A DNA stretch of 64,000 bases from Paractinoplanes tereljensis (GTDB taxonomy: Bacteria; Actinomycetota; Actinomycetes; Mycobacteriales; Micromonosporaceae): the NCBI RefSeq assembly GCF_016862435.1, contig NZ_BOMY01000041.1, positions 62,001 to 126,000 of the forward strand, written 5' to 3'. The number at the start of each line of letters is the position of its first letter. Within the stretch, counting starts at the first letter, position 1. Shown here one piece after another: positions 1-7,948 of the stretch. The notes under the pieces are model-generated. The model had not been told where the DNA came from. It made no database searches and saw only the letters and a program-made list of their open reading frames with translations. The position numbers and the translations under genes are program-made.

Positions 1-757
1 AGAACTTCTTGCTGACCATGAGCACGTCGACGCCTAGTTGGTGACGCGTCCAGGACCAGTGCTTCGCCTCCTCGACCTGCTTGCTGGAGACGTAGTAGAT
101 CGGGTTGTTCTCGGCGCCATCGATCACTCCCTGCTGCAGCGCCGAGTAGATCTCGGTGGCCGGCAACGGGGTGGCCTGCGCGCCGAGGGCGTTGAACGAA
201 TCGACGGTAACCGGGTTCTGCGGCACCCGGAGACGCAGGCCCTTGAGGTCGGCGGCAGCGTGTACCGGCCGCTTGGTGTTGTAGACGTTGCGGGTGCCGG
301 TGTAGAACCACGACAGTACGGTCAGGCCGACGCCGTCCAGAATCTTCTTGCACTCGTCCCCGAGCGGGCCGGCCAGGGCGGTGAAGCCGTCCTCCGGTTT
401 CGGGAACGCGTACGGCAGGGAGAGCACGCCGAGCCGCTTGTCGAACGCGGTGAGGTTACTGAACAGCGACTTCGACATCTGCAGGGTGCCGCTGCGGACT
501 TGCTCGTTCATCCGGTTCGAGTCGCCCAGGGTGGCGTTCGGGAAGACCTTCACCTCGTATTTGCCGCCGGTCAGCGACTTCACCTGATCGCCGAACCAGC
601 GTTCCGCCGCGATCTCCGGGTTGTCCTCGGCCACGTCGTCGCCGAGCCGGATCGTGGTGGCGCCACTGCCACCGCCACCGCTCCGGGGACGGCTGCAAGC
701 GCTCAGACCGGCGGCCGTGACGGCCAACGAGAGCGACAGCACGCTTCGTCTGTTCAT
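1..757 (-). CDS. TRAP transporter substrate-binding lipoprotein (DctP family), 3' end outside window
   Basis: Extracytoplasmic solute receptor of a tripartite ATP-independent periplasmic-type transporter, which captures organic acids and passes them to DctQM-like membrane subunits. The ATG at 757 follows a GGGGAG ribosome site. The first 21 residues form a lipoprotein signal ending in LSAC with the acceptor Cys at residue 21. The DctP fold is recognisable: the IRLGDD strand, the NATLGDSNRMNEQVRSG segment, then GLRLRVPQNP and the QQGVIDGAENNP motif that usually carries the substrate-contacting Arg/Asn region. About 252 residues are visible of a usual 330 or so, so the C-terminus and probably the membrane subunits lie to the left of the window. 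The divergent neighbour is a pectin methylesterase, so uronate or a pectin-derived acid is a reasonable substrate guess. The ligand is inferred from context only. Confidence 0.9.
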   Translation of the reverse strand, partial: MNRRSVLSLSLAVTAAGLSACSRPRSGGGGSGATTIRLGDDVAEDNPEIAAERWFGDQVKSLTGGKYEVKVFPNATLGDSNRMNEQVRSGTLQMSKSLFSNLTAFDKRLGVLSLPYAFPKPEDGFTALAGPLGDECKKILDGVGLTVLSWFYTGTRNVYNTKRPVHAAADLKGLRLRVPQNPVTVDSFNALGAQATPLPATEIYSALQQGVIDGAENNPIYYVSSKQVEEAKHWSWTRHQLGVDVLMVSKKF

Positions 758-777
758 CGAACTCTCCCCACACTCTG

Positions 778-791
778 TCTACATATGTGGA
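778..791. promoter_or_regulatory. CATATG-centred palindrome, operator site 1
   Basis: The 14-mer TCTACATATGTGGA is palindromic at 12 of 14 positions and lies about 20 bp upstream of the TRAP-receptor start. A second copy sits at 896-909. Paired palindromes of this shape fit IclR-family (KdgR-like) or GntR-family operators. The regulator itself is not in the window. Confidence 0.5.
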
Positions 792-895
792 CGGCGTCCT
801 GCATAAGGAATTGAAGGCCAAAGTAGAGACTCGCGTCGATCCGGTCAAGCACAAGCACGTTGGCGTTATCCAGGCCATCGCCCGAGGGCCGCGTG

Positions 896-909
896 TTCAC
901 ATATGTGGA
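896..909. promoter_or_regulatory. CATATG-centred palindrome, operator site 2
   Basis: TTCACATATGTGGA shares the core ACATATGTGGA with the site at 778-791, with centres 118 bp apart. It lies in the 374-bp divergent region between the TRAP receptor and the pectinesterase, so it could serve both genes. Function is inferred from symmetry and repetition. Confidence 0.5.
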
Positions 910-976
910 TGCCGAGCACATGCTGAGCAAATCCGCCGTACGCCCTGGGTCGGGGGTTTGCATTTATTTGCATCGA

Positions 977-1005
977 TTGACCTGATCGGTGGGCAGTCGT
1001 AGGGT
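977..1005 (+). promoter_or_regulatory. Sigma70-like promoter for pectinesterase
   Basis: TTGACC (977-982) and TAGGGT (1000-1005) are separated by exactly 17 bp, the standard -35/-10 spacing. The start codon follows at 1132, leaving a leader of about 120 nt. The rest of the intergenic region holds only the two palindromes and the TRAP ribosome site. Confidence 0.5.
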
Positions 1006-1131
1006 TCGGGTTCTCCCCGACCGGTACCGGCGTATGGCGATGCTCCGCGATCCACCGTCACGAGGCATCGGCCGGCGTAATGCGACGGCGGTACCGCGAG
1101 TCCCGCTTCCGCACGACCGAGGAGATCCACC

Positions 1132-2100
1132 GTGTCCAGAATTGTGAAATGGTCGGCCGCGCTCGCCGTGGTCGTCAGCGGCACCGCCGCCATCGTCGGC
1201 GTGACCGCACTGTCCTCCGCGGCCGCCACCACACTGACCGTCGCGGCCGACGGCACCGGCCAGTACAAGACCGTGCAGGCCGCGGTCAACGCGGTCGCCG
1301 CCAACAACTCCAGCCGGGCCACCATCAACATCAAGGCCGGCACCTACCGGGAGATCGTCACCATCCCGTCCAACAAGCCGTACATCACGCTGAACGGCAC
1401 CGGCTCCGGCCCGAGCAACGTGGTGATCGTCAACAACCGCAGCAATGCCGGCGGTTACGGCACCTTCGGCAGCGCCACGGTGACGGTCAACGCGAAGGAG
1501 TTCGTCGCGACCAACCTGACCTTCTCCAACGACTACGGCACCGGCAGCCAGGCCGTCGCGATCAACATGAACGGCGACAAGGGCATCTACAAGAACGTCC
1601 GGTTCCTCGGTAACCAGGACACCCTGCTGGCCAACACCCAACGGCAATACATCGCCAACTCGTACGTCGAGGGCACCGTCGACTTCATCTTCGGCGACGC
1701 CACCGCGGTCTTCAACGCGACGTCGATCTACGAGAAGCGCTCCACCGGCGGCCCGATCACGGCGGCCCGGACGCCGTCCGGCAACACCTACGGCTTCCTG
1801 ATCTACAAATCCACGATCACCGGCGCGACGAACAACACCACCCAGCTCGGCCGCCCGTGGGGCGCGTCCGCTCAGGTGCTGTTCCGTGAGTCGTCGCTCA
1901 GCGCGACCATCGCGACCGCGCAGCCGTGGATCGACATGTCCAGCAACTCCTGGAAGAACGCCCGTTTCTACGAGTACAAGAACACCGGCTCGGGCGCGAC
2001 CACCAACAGCAACCGGAAGCAGATGAGCGACTCGACGGCCGCCAGCTACACCCCGCAGAAATACCTGGCCGGATCGGACGGCTGGAACCCGGTCGGCTGA
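1132..2100 (+). CDS. Secreted pectin methylesterase (carbohydrate esterase family 8)
   Basis: Removes methyl esters from homogalacturonan outside the cell, releasing methanol and making pectate accessible to lyases. The GTG start has GAGGAG 7 nt upstream. Residues 1 to about 32 are a Sec signal peptide ending in the SSAAA region. The mature 290 residues form the CE8 parallel beta-helix. Catalytic motifs are intact: GNQDTL with Gln162 (oxyanion hole) and Asp163 (acid/base), DFIFG with nucleophile Asp184, and LGRPW with Arg241 and Trp243 (substrate binding). Length is normal for a single-domain enzyme with no carbohydrate-binding module. It diverges from a TRAP solute receptor, which suggests a shared pectin or uronate utilisation role. 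Confidence 0.95.
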   Translation: MSRIVKWSAALAVVVSGTAAIVGVTALSSAAATTLTVAADGTGQYKTVQAAVNAVAANNSSRATINIKAGTYREIVTIPSNKPYITLNGTGSGPSNVVIVNNRSNAGGYGTFGSATVTVNAKEFVATNLTFSNDYGTGSQAVAINMNGDKGIYKNVRFLGNQDTLLANTQRQYIANSYVEGTVDFIFGDATAVFNATSIYEKRSTGGPITAARTPSGNTYGFLIYKSTITGATNNTTQLGRPWGASAQVLFRESSLSATIATAQPWIDMSSNSWKNARFYEYKNTGSGATTNSNRKQMSDSTAASYTPQKYLAGSDGWNPVG

Positions 2101-2129
2101 TGTTGGACCGGCCGTGCTTTCCTCAGCGC

Positions 2130-2459
2130 ATGAGGGAATGGGTACGGCCGGGGCCGACGGCCGAGCAGCGCCGGGCCGATCTCTGGATCGGCCTCGGCGT
2201 GGCCGCCGTGGCCGTGTTCAACGTCTTCGTCACGCGCAGCGCGGGCGTGCTGGCCAGTGCGGATGCTCCCGGTGTCGCCGAGGTGCTGGTGCTGCTGGCC
2301 GGCGGGGCCACCAACGCCGAGATCGCGGCCGCCCTGCACCTCGGCGAGACCACCGTGAAGACGCACGTGAGCCGGGTGCTGATGAAGCTCGGCACCCGGG
2401 ACCGCACGCAGGCCGTCGTGCTCGCGTACGAGCTGGGGGTGGTCCGGCCCGGCTTGTAA
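2130..2459 (+). pseudogene. Histidine-kinase N-terminus fused to a LuxR response-regulator HTH (deletion scar)
   Basis: This 109-residue frame joins two unrelated pieces. Residues 1 to about 43 (MREWVRPGP, then a membrane helix around IGLGVAAVAVFNVF) match the start of actinobacterial NarL-partner sensor kinases. From about residue 46 (VLVLLAGGATNAEI, then GETTVKTHVSRVL) it is the C-terminal LuxR/NarL DNA-binding domain of a response regulator, ending normally in ELGVV. The kinase core, the stop/start and the receiver domain, normally about 1.6 kb, are absent, and the junction lies near 2262-2285. An in-frame deletion is the simplest reading. The product could still be a membrane-tethered HTH protein. 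An alternative start at 2100 overlaps the pectinesterase stop. The following ABC exporter is the usual target of such pairs. Confidence 0.7.
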
Positions 2460-2479
2460 GGTCCTCCGCAAGGAGGACC
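2460..2479 (+). terminator. Perfect 8-bp hairpin with GCAA tetraloop
   Basis: GGTCCTCC (2460-2467), loop GCAA, GGAGGACC (2472-2479) directly after the TAA of the HTH gene. There is no T-run, as is common for actinobacterial terminators. It separates the regulator remnant from the ABC operon. Confidence 0.6.
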
Positions 2480-2526
2480 CCGGGTGGTCCTCCCCCGGCC
2501 GGACGACGCGCCCGGTCCGCCCCGCC

Positions 2527-2532
2527 TACGTT
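2527..2532 (+). promoter_or_regulatory. -10 element TACGTT, leaderless transcript for ABC operon
   Basis: TACGTT fits the actinobacterial TANNNT -10 and ends 6 nt before the ATG at 2539. No ribosome site precedes that ATG. Transcription would start at or next to the A of the start codon, giving a leaderless mRNA. No clear -35 was found. Confidence 0.45.
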
Positions 2533-2538
2533 GATCAC

Positions 2539-3435
2539 ATGACCACCACCGTGCTCGACGTCGGGGCCGTCGACCGGTCGTTCGGTGACCGGCAGGTCCT
2601 CAAGGACGTGTCCTTCTCCGTGGCGGCCGGGCGCCTCACCGGTTTCGTCGGCGCCAACGGCGCCGGCAAGACCACCACCATGCGCATCATCCTGGGCGTG
2701 CTCGCCGCCGACTCGGGCACCGTGACCTGGCGCGGCGTGCCGGTCACCCGGGAGGCCCGGCAGCGCTTCGGGTACATGCCGGAGGAACGCGGGCTCTACC
2801 CCAAGATGACCGTTGCCGACCAGGTGGTCTACCTGGCCCGCCTGCACGGGCTGAGCGCCGCCGACGCGCGCCGGCGTACCACCGCCCTGCTGGACCGCTT
2901 GGAGTTGGGCCCGCGGGCCGGCGACCAGGTGGAGAAGCTGTCGCTCGGCAACCAGCAGCGGGTGCAGATCGCCGCCGCGCTGGTGCACGACCCGGAGCTG
3001 CTCGTCCTGGACGAGCCGTTCTCCGGCCTGGACCCGCTCGCCGCCGACTCGGTGGTCACCGTGCTGCGTGAGCGGGCCGCCGCCGGCGCCGCGGTGCTCT
3101 TCTCCAGCCACCAGCTGGAACTCGTCGAGCGCCTCTGCGACGACCTGGTGATCATCGCGGACGGCACCATCCGGGCCGCCGGCTCCCGCGACGAACTGCG
3201 CGGACAGCACACCCTGGCCCGGTACGCGATCGAGGTCGAGGCCGACGCCGGCTGGCTGCGCGACGAGCCCGGCGTCACGATCGTCGACCTGGACGGCGCA
3301 CACGCGGTCCTGGAGCTCGCCCCCGGCACCGACGACCAGCACATACTCCGGGCCGCACTGGCCCACGGCCCGGTCCGCTCGTTCGGGCCGGTACGCCCCT
3401 CGCTCGCCGAGATCTTCCGAGAGGTGATCAAGTGA
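2539..3435 (+). CDS. ABC-2 type exporter, ATP-binding subunit
   Basis: Cytoplasmic ATPase of a two-gene exporter of the NatA/CcmA type (drug, ion or peptide efflux). Residues 1-215 are the nucleotide-binding domain: Walker A GANGAGKTT at 38-46, signature LSLGNQQR from 134, Walker B LLVLDEP at 154-160 and the switch His in FSSHQLE. The last 80 residues are the extra C-terminal domain (DUF4162-like) common in this group. The gene overlaps the permease by 4 bp (GTGA), so translation is coupled. The preceding LuxR-type remnant suggests the operon was once under a two-component system. Substrate cannot be read from the sequence. Confidence 0.93.
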   Translation: MTTTVLDVGAVDRSFGDRQVLKDVSFSVAAGRLTGFVGANGAGKTTTMRIILGVLAADSGTVTWRGVPVTREARQRFGYMPEERGLYPKMTVADQVVYLARLHGLSAADARRRTTALLDRLELGPRAGDQVEKLSLGNQQRVQIAAALVHDPELLVLDEPFSGLDPLAADSVVTVLRERAAAGAAVLFSSHQLELVERLCDDLVIIADGTIRAAGSRDELRGQHTLARYAIEVEADAGWLRDEPGVTIVDLDGAHAVLELAPGTDDQHILRAALAHGPVRSFGPVRPSLAEIFREVIK

Positions 3436-4499
3436 CCACGTTCGCCGCCGCCCGGCTGGTCCTCGGCCGCGAGATCCGGGCCAAGCTGCGGGACAAGGCG
3501 TTCCTGTTCAGCACCGTCTCGTTCCTGTTCATCATCATCGCGTCGATTGCCATCCCGACCCTGATCGGCGGCGGTGCCACCAAGGTCGCGGCGGTCGACA
3601 GCGCCGCCGGTGCGGCGCTGCGGCAGGCCGGGTTCGAGATCGTGGAGGTCCCGGACGCGGCCGCCGCCGAGCGGCTGGTCCGCGACGGCGACGTGGAGGC
3701 GGCCGTCGTCGCCGGGCCACGCGTGATCGCCCTGGACGAGCAGCCGGACGAGGTGGTGAAGGCGCTCAGCACGGCGCCCGAGGTGCAGTTGCTCGACGAG
3801 CTCCCGTACAACCGGGCACTGGCGATCATCGTGCCGCTGGCCATCGCGATGCTCTGCTACCTCACCTCGCTCCTGTTCGGTCTGCAGATCGCGCAGAGCG
3901 TGGTCGAGGAGAAGGCGACCCGGATCGTGGAGATCCTGGTCTCCAGCGTGTCGCCGCGGGCCCTGCTGGCCGGCAAGGTCGGCGCCATGTCCATCCTGGC
4001 CTTCGCCCAGATCGCGCTGCTGGCGGTGGTGACCGTGGTGGGGCTGAAGGTGACCGGCACCGACGCCGGCCTGCTCGACGTGATAGCGCCGGCGCTCGGC
4101 TGGTTCCTGCCGTTCTTCGTGCTCGGCTTCGTCATGCTGGCCACCATCTGGGCCGCGGTGGGCGCGCTCGCCGCCCGGATGGAGGATCTCGGCAGCACCT
4201 CCGGGACCGCGCAGATGATCGTGCTCATCCCGTTCTTCGCGGTGATCTTCCTGCGCGACAACCCGGCCGCGCTGACGGCGCTTTCCTACTTCCCGCTCTC
4301 CTCGCCGATGGCCATGCCCATCCGGATCTTCCAGCAGGACGCGGCGGGCTGGGAACCGTTCCTGGCGCTGGCGATCGTCGCGGTCACGGCCGCCCTGTTG
4401 CTCGGCGTCGGCGCCCGGATCTACGAGGGCTCGCTGCTGCGCACCAACACCCGGACCTCGATCCTGGCGGCCTGGAAGACCCGCCCGACGGCCGGCTGA
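3432..4499 (+). CDS. ABC-2 type exporter, membrane permease
   Basis: Membrane partner of the ATPase at 2539-3435, starting at a GTG that overlaps its stop. It is 355 residues in the NatB/YhaP architecture: one N-terminal helix (about 24-44, around LFIIIASIAIPTLI), an extracytoplasmic domain of about 90 residues, then five or more helices from residue 130 on. The conserved EEKATRIVEILVSSVSP loop between helices contacts the ATPase. Natural products, sodium ions or lipids are all possible cargo for this family. A strong inverted repeat at the stop codon probably ends the transcript. Confidence 0.9.
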   Translation: MTTFAAARLVLGREIRAKLRDKAFLFSTVSFLFIIIASIAIPTLIGGGATKVAAVDSAAGAALRQAGFEIVEVPDAAAAERLVRDGDVEAAVVAGPRVIALDEQPDEVVKALSTAPEVQLLDELPYNRALAIIVPLAIAMLCYLTSLLFGLQIAQSVVEEKATRIVEILVSSVSPRALLAGKVGAMSILAFAQIALLAVVTVVGLKVTGTDAGLLDVIAPALGWFLPFFVLGFVMLATIWAAVGALAARMEDLGSTSGTAQMIVLIPFFAVIFLRDNPAALTALSYFPLSSPMAMPIRIFQQDAAGWEPFLALAIVAVTAALLLGVGARIYEGSLLRTNTRTSILAAWKTRPTAG

Positions 4500-4529
4500 G
4501 CCGGCTCAGCCGGCCGAGCCGGCTCAGCC
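4494..4529 (+). terminator. Overlapping GC palindromes at the end of the ABC operon
   Basis: GGCTGAGCC/GGCTCAGCC (4494-4511) is a perfect inverted repeat containing the permease stop codon. It is followed by more CCGGCTCAGCC units up to about 4529, so several alternative hairpins can form. It likely acts as a terminator. No T-run is present. Confidence 0.55.
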
Positions 4530-4542
4530 TCAAAAGCGCACA

Positions 4543-4571
4543 TTGGCGACGCCCGTCACAGATCCTATATT
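4543..4571 (+). promoter_or_regulatory. Sigma70-like promoter for FUSC-family gene
   Basis: TTGGCG (4543-4548) and TATATT (4566-4571) with a 17-bp spacer. The TTG start follows at 4647, with AGAGGA at 4631-4636 as ribosome site. Confidence 0.55.
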
Positions 4572-4646
4572 TCCGGCATTTGGGGCGGCACGGTTGAGGA
4601 TACTTTTCGCGTCCGGATCAGCCGTCGTGAAGAGGATGCCCCAGCG

Positions 4647-6002
4647 TTGCCGCAGTCGCCGATCGCGATCGTCGCCGCGAGCCTCGTGCTCTGCGCGGTG
4701 ACCGCGGCGCTGCTGCGCCACAAGGTCAAGCCGGTCGTCGAGGCGGCGGCCCGGACCCTGCTCGACCGGGTGCGACCGCATCTACCGGCCGGGCTGCGCC
4801 GGGTGGCCCGCCGGTGGTACGAGCGGATCGACCCCGCCAACGCCCGCACGGTCCTGGTGGCGGCGATCGCGGCCGGCATCGCCTGGTTCACGGCCGACAC
4901 GCTGCATCTGGTCGGTGCGGTCACCGCCTCGATCACGGCGATCCTGTCGGTGCACCTGAGTTCGCACGCCTCGGTACGGGACGGCACCCGGCGTCTGGTC
5001 GGCACCCTCGCCGGAGTCGGCTTCGCGGTGAGCGTGTGGGGTGTTTTCGGTCCGAGCCCGATGTCGATCGCCCTGATCGCCGGGTGCGGGCTGATTGTCG
5101 GCCGGCTGCTGCGCCTGGGCGACGGCGCGGTCACCGTGCCGGTGACCTCGCTGGGCGTACTCGTCGCCGGCGGCGCCGTCACCGGCACCGTCGCCTGGGA
5201 ACGGGTCGGGGCGACCGGGCTGGGCATCGTGGTCGGCATCATCCTGTCACCGCTGGTCGGCGGGATGACCCCGCTGGAACGGGCACACGGCAAGCTGGCG
5301 TACCTGTCCACCGAGATCGCCCGCCTGCTCGGCGACCTAGGGGCCGGCGCGGCCCGCGGTTACGGCCGGGACCAGGCCACCCAGTGGCTGGCGCGGTCGC
5401 GGGCGCTCGGCGAGACCCTGGGCGAGGCGGTCGACGCCGTGGAGGACCTCGACCGGCAGGCCCGCTGGTCGCTCACCACCCCGATCGCCGAGGTGGCCCC
5501 CGTGCATCACACGTTCCGCGTCCTGGAGCACGGGGTGCAGCAGGTCAACTCGGTGGCCCGGTCGATGTTCGACGCCGCCGCGACCCCGAACCACCCCGGC
5601 GTACCGGACGAGATCGGCCCGCTGCTGGAGGCCGCCTCGGAGGCCTTCGCCGCCCACGCCTCCTTGGAGACCGACCCGGACGCCGACCCCACCCAGGACG
5701 CCGACAGCCTAGAAGAACTGCTCGACGACCTGCGCGAGGTCCGCCGCCAGACGCTGCACAAGATGCGCACCCGAATAGACGACACCGGCGTGCTGGTCCT
5801 GACCGGCTCGATCATTACCAACATCGACCGCATGACAGGCTCCCTGGAACGCTCAGCCCCGGCCCTCACCGTCGGCGCCCGAGAGACGGGCCCAGGCATC
5901 CCAGCGGTCTCGGAGGTCGTACCGGTAGTCCGCAGCTTCTGGGAGAAGGCCGTGGTCCCAAAGCCCGACCCAGACACCCCCAGCCGCCGACCAGACCGCT
6001 AG
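4647..6002 (+). CDS. FUSC / aromatic acid exporter-like membrane protein
   Basis: A 451-residue inner membrane protein resembling the FUSC/ArAE superfamily. One helix lies at residues 5-23, then a basic cytoplasmic linker, then a cluster of about six helices at roughly 65-220, and a long soluble helical tail (225-451) with an acidic stretch around 345-360. Family members export aromatic acids or small amphipathic toxins, but many actinobacterial ones have no known substrate. The TTG start is chosen because it follows AGAGGA with workable spacing and no in-frame ATG or GTG lies nearby. The gene stands alone with its own promoter. Confidence 0.75.
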   Translation: MPQSPIAIVAASLVLCAVTAALLRHKVKPVVEAAARTLLDRVRPHLPAGLRRVARRWYERIDPANARTVLVAAIAAGIAWFTADTLHLVGAVTASITAILSVHLSSHASVRDGTRRLVGTLAGVGFAVSVWGVFGPSPMSIALIAGCGLIVGRLLRLGDGAVTVPVTSLGVLVAGGAVTGTVAWERVGATGLGIVVGIILSPLVGGMTPLERAHGKLAYLSTEIARLLGDLGAGAARGYGRDQATQWLARSRALGETLGEAVDAVEDLDRQARWSLTTPIAEVAPVHHTFRVLEHGVQQVNSVARSMFDAAATPNHPGVPDEIGPLLEAASEAFAAHASLETDPDADPTQDADSLEELLDDLREVRRQTLHKMRTRIDDTGVLVLTGSIITNIDRMTGSLERSAPALTVGARETGPGIPAVSEVVPVVRSFWEKAVVPKPDPDTPSRRPDR

Positions 6003-6274
6003 CCCCTCTGTCCTCGCCGGCAGGCTGGTCCTTCTCGTTCGAGTACGTGGCTTCATTCGCGAGACTGGGGCTCTTGGCGCGACATCCGCAGTCACCGTCC
6101 TTACAGGCGATCATGAACGACCCGTCGTGCTGGGTGCGCTGATCTGCCGATGTGAGTGCGCCCGGCAGGGCCGGGCGATAAGTCATTCTTGGCCCCCGGA
6201 AGAATCGGACCCCACACTCCCGCATAACGCCCTGTCGGAGGCGACGCTTCTCCACCAATTCTTTCACGTGCGGA
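6003..6274. other. Intergenic stretch with no reliable gene
   Basis: On the minus strand a frame with GTG at 6267 and a GGAGGGAATG ribosome-like site encodes a segment containing CKDGDCGC. It runs to 5866, 137 bp inside the FUSC gene, and its tail is Pro/Arg-rich shadow sequence. The evidence is too thin for a gene call. Nothing convincing is seen on the plus strand. Confidence 0.3.
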
Positions 6275-7018
6275 TCATTCCCTCCATTTCCTGGGAATCG
6301 CACCGGATAATTCAGCGGCGCATGCCGGCAGTGGCCGCGGCGGGCCCCTGGCGGCAGGCCGGCCGCGGCTGGTGATCCTGCGGTGTCGCGGCCGACCAGC
6401 CTCGCGGGCCGAGCGGCAACCGGACCCGAGCCGTGCGACAGCGCCGAACAGCTGAGGCTGCCCACCGTGTCCCATCCACCCACCCTGGCTGACCGGTCCG
6501 CTCCGGCGCACCGGCTCAACGCCGGCCGTATCGCCCACAGGGCTTGCATCGCGCACCCGGTCGGCCCGGATGGCGGGGCAGACCCGCGGCTCTGCGGCCT
6601 GCCGCCCAGACCCGGCCTGAGCAGCAGCATCTTCCTCGTGCGAAGACTCGGACCGGGCGGCAGCATCAGCCCGATGGCCGGCCGACTGCTCGCCGCCCGG
6701 CGACAGGTCGTTGTCGGTCGCAGCACCATGGCTGGGCGTCGCGGGTGACGGCTGCTGAAGGCAGGTCGCCTCCTCCGGCCAGATCAACGGCGGAACAGCC
6801 TCAAAATCATCGTGCAGACCCAACTCGCCGCACTCACGGGAGCAACCATCCGAACGGCATCGCTTCAACGCGTAACGGCGAACGAGTCCCCACCGCCGCT
6901 GCGGTGCCCGATCACGGCGGAATTCGTCGCCGGCCGGTGAATAGTTCCGTGCTTTTGTGCGGTCTCGCAGCGCAGTAGTTGTGGACCGATCGAATAGCTG
7001 AAGCTGCTGGTACCGCAT
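6275..7018 (-). CDS. Hypothetical protein, possibly partly spurious
   Basis: The ATG at 7018 opens a 247-residue frame. Residues 1 to about 80 look protein-like: the start MRYQQLQLFD, then RNYSPAGDEFRRD, RRWGLVRRYALKRC and a Cys cluster RCRSDGCSREC, then PPLIWPEE. This resembles small uncharacterised proteins seen in mobile or accessory regions of Streptomyces and relatives (recalled style, not a search). Beyond residue 100 the sequence becomes low-complexity Ala/Arg/Gly and GC3 is weak, so the gene may be shorter, frameshifted or decayed. No ribosome site is clear. A GAATAT hexamer just upstream of the ATG could be a -10 for a leaderless transcript. Confidence 0.4.
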   Translation of the reverse strand: MRYQQLQLFDRSTTTALRDRTKARNYSPAGDEFRRDRAPQRRWGLVRRYALKRCRSDGCSRECGELGLHDDFEAVPPLIWPEEATCLQQPSPATPSHGAATDNDLSPGGEQSAGHRADAAARSESSHEEDAAAQAGSGRQAAEPRVCPAIRADRVRDASPVGDTAGVEPVRRSGPVSQGGWMGHGGQPQLFGAVARLGSGCRSAREAGRPRHRRITSRGRPAARGPPRPLPACAAELSGAIPRKWRE

Positions 7019-7288
7019 GCCTATATTCTCGCGCGCTCGAATCGCGGCCGCTAAGAGTCGATCATGCCAATCCCGGAAATCATCGGCACCGAGAAAATAG
7101 GTTGCGTGACCAATCAACGAAACAGTTAGCCGCCGGTACGAGACCAGGAGTCCGAGTGCCGGTCGGAGCAACCGGATCGCTGGGATGCACGGACGCCAGC
7201 ACCGTCTCGGCGAGTGGTCAATCTGCTGGGGGCGAACGACGAGGCCCCCGTAGCGCAGTCGATCACACCTTCCTGGTACGCAACACCG
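7019..7288. other. Lower-GC intergenic region
   Basis: About 270 bp that is visibly richer in A/T than the neighbourhood, especially 7020-7135. It must hold the upstream region of the 6275-7018 frame. A tRNA-like string (GTAGCGCAGTCG, near 7250) occurs but no cloverleaf can be built. Nothing else is supported. Confidence 0.4.
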
Positions 7289-7846
7289 TCATCCCCAGGG
7301 GCGATCGAAGACGTAGCCCCAGAAATTGTCCGCACCACTCGTCAGAATCGGATCTCGCTGGATGAGGCGTCGCATCACAGTCTCTGCCCGTTTCATAGAC
7401 TGTCGCTCTGGAATATCGGAGTTTTGTTGGGGCGATGATCCAGCTACTTTGTCGAGAAAGTAGTAGAAGAGCGCCAGAGTGGTGTTGACCGGGAGCCCGC
7501 CGCCGTCCCCGAACACCTGCCAGACACCACCATCGGCAGCACTAAGACCGAAGTATCCACACCCGCAGCGGAGATCGATGAACGGCTCGTGCTGATGTTC
7601 CTCAACCACCTCCCTGCCGAGGATGTAGAACGGCGGATACAACGGTTCCCCTGCCTCTTGAGGGCATCTCGCAAAGAAGGAATCCCATGCAGGCAGGCCA
7701 ACCTCCGACAGGAGGATCCTTGCCTCGTCGTCCACGCGCCAGCCACCCACGGTGGCGTCATCAAGCTGTTCGACGATGCCACCGTCGGACCACCGGGCCA
7801 TTTCCGCCCGCCAAGCCGATGGCGCCTTGCCTAGTACCTTCGCCAC
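7289..7846 (-). CDS. SUKH-4-like immunity protein (SMI1/KNR4 superfamily)
   Basis: A 185-residue cytoplasmic protein of the SUKH superfamily, whose members bind and neutralise polymorphic toxins delivered by neighbouring cells. The features are the GLP-W-SFF strand/helix after residue 45, the hydrophobic strand PFYILGREV, the acidic turn FIDLRCGCGYFGLSAADGGVWQVF, and the PVNTTLALFYYFLDK helix that is typical of SUKH-4. The GTG start at 7846 lacks a strong ribosome site. No toxin gene lies beside it. The nearest candidate partner is the RHS protein 3.1 kb away, which has a different kind of tip, so it is probably an orphan defence gene in a variable region. Confidence 0.65.
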   Translation of the reverse strand: MAKVLGKAPSAWRAEMARWSDGGIVEQLDDATVGGWRVDDEARILLSEVGLPAWDSFFARCPQEAGEPLYPPFYILGREVVEEHQHEPFIDLRCGCGYFGLSAADGGVWQVFGDGGGLPVNTTLALFYYFLDKVAGSSPQQNSDIPERQSMKRAETVMRRLIQRDPILTSGADNFWGYVFDRPWG

Positions 7847-7948
7847 GACATCACTCTATGCGCGCGTCGGCAGCTGCCGTTCCCCGGCCGGAGATGATTT
7901 GGCATCCGCTTCTGCTGCGGACAAGGCGCGTCCTGCCTCTCAGCGCCA

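Noticed and set aside
5866..6267. Minus-strand frame with GTG, a ribosome-like site and a CKDGDCGC motif
   Set aside because: It overlaps the FUSC gene by 137 bp, its C-terminus is Arg/Pro-rich shadow sequence, and no family was recognised.
7244..7303. tRNA-like text (GCCCCCGTAGCGCAGTCG) with GGGGC further on
   Set aside because: The distance between acceptor halves is only about 60 nt and no D, anticodon or T stems form. It is not a tRNA.
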